Source: CALFER01 sp964472395 (GTDB taxonomy: Bacteria > CSSED10-310 > CALFER01). Taken from it: a stretch of DNA of 64,000 nucleotides. The notes under the pieces were generated by a model that made no database searches, was not told the origin of the DNA, and saw nothing but the letters and a program-made list of their open reading frames with translations. Positions within the stretch are counted from its first letter, which is position 1, and each line of letters begins with the position of its first letter. The translations under genes were made by a program, and so were the position numbers. Positions 63,911 through 64,000 of the stretch are shown here, piece after piece. Where the stretch lies: positions 10,678 through 74,677 of the forward strand of contig CAYYMM010000008.1 in assembly GCA_964472395.1 (NCBI GenBank). The letters are read 5' to 3'.

Positions 63911-64000
63911 GGTCGTCTTCGGTACGCTCCTCTTCATCATCTTTAGTATCGGACAGCGGTTCCGCTTCGTCCGGTTCATCCGGCAGGGCGGCTGCCGCTT
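63894..64000 (-). CDS. C-terminal end of an upstream gene, probably a type I restriction-modification subunit (partial)
   Basis: The last 35 codons are visible and run off the window end. The tail is strongly acidic (LPDEPDEAEPLSD, then DDEEERTEDDHDPEE). No domain can be recognised from this piece. Position directly before RhuM-Fic and the hsdR fragment on the same strand makes HsdM or HsdS likely. It overlaps the RhuM-Fic start by 17 bp. Confidence 0.55.
   Translation of the reverse strand, partial: AAAALPDEPDEAEPLSDTKDDEEERTEDDHDPEE

Overview
The window reads as chromosomal DNA from a Gram-negative bacterium of an uncultured-looking lineage. Two TonB-dependent receptors ending in aromatic residues show an outer membrane. 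The mix of receptors with carboxypeptidase-like N-termini, TPR-fused sulfatase and DUF2723 proteins, gingipain-like peptidases, radical SAM/B12 proteins and secreted proteins with Thr/Pro-rich linkers recalls uncultured Acidobacteriota, FCB or related phyla. I cannot place it more precisely from sequence alone. Codon use is GC-rich from 1 to about 50200 and visibly more AT-rich after tRNA-Arg.

Layout. 1-269 is the end of an S9 peptidase. 467-3328 is a TonB receptor closed by a strong terminator. 3434-7167 is an operon of a secreted TPR protein, a sulfatase-superfamily/TPR fusion and a HAD hydrolase. 7180-12221 holds a secreted TPR protein, a radical SAM/B12 protein with a co-transcribed lipoprotein, and a DUF2723/TPR membrane protein. 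12384-21092 carries two large gingipain-like C25 peptidases in tandem. 21239-25749 is a class II aldolase and a Ser/Thr kinase-STAND-TPR regulator. 25733-33733 holds a retropepsin-like protease with an MFS exporter, a seven-repeat FG-GAP propeller protein, a second TonB receptor and a TerC protein. 33918-35995 is a coiled-coil membrane protein and a ComEC-like hydrolase.

36071-42605 is a compact same-strand cluster: two Kbl-like alpha-oxoamine synthases, AcpS, an acyl-CoA/acetyl-CoA synthetase, a carrier protein and a glycosyltransferase-like membrane protein. It looks like a dedicated carrier-protein pathway joining an amino acid to an acyl group, as in sphingolipid-type chemistry; the product is unknown. 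Next come a ParA ATPase and a TPR protein that starts with a ParB-like ParA-contact motif (42696-44085), a second radical SAM/B12 protein, a UPF0173-like hydrolase and a 1265-residue GGDEF-STAND-TPR regulator.

After tRNA-Arg(CCG) at 50326 the window becomes accessory: a GNAT enzyme, a Kelch protein, about 2.5 kb with little coding but many repeats and palindromes, then a patchwork (55489-62576) of duplicated, truncated and nonsense-mutated secreted-protein genes around a Thr/Pro-rich cysteine peptidase. The right end is a broken type I restriction locus: RhuM-Fic followed by only the N-terminus of HsdR.

The most interesting observations are a roughly 115-residue C-terminal domain shared by four otherwise unrelated secreted proteins, always after a Thr/Pro-rich linker and suggesting a sorting or anchoring signal; the ParA/TPR pair; and the oxoamine synthase/carrier cluster.
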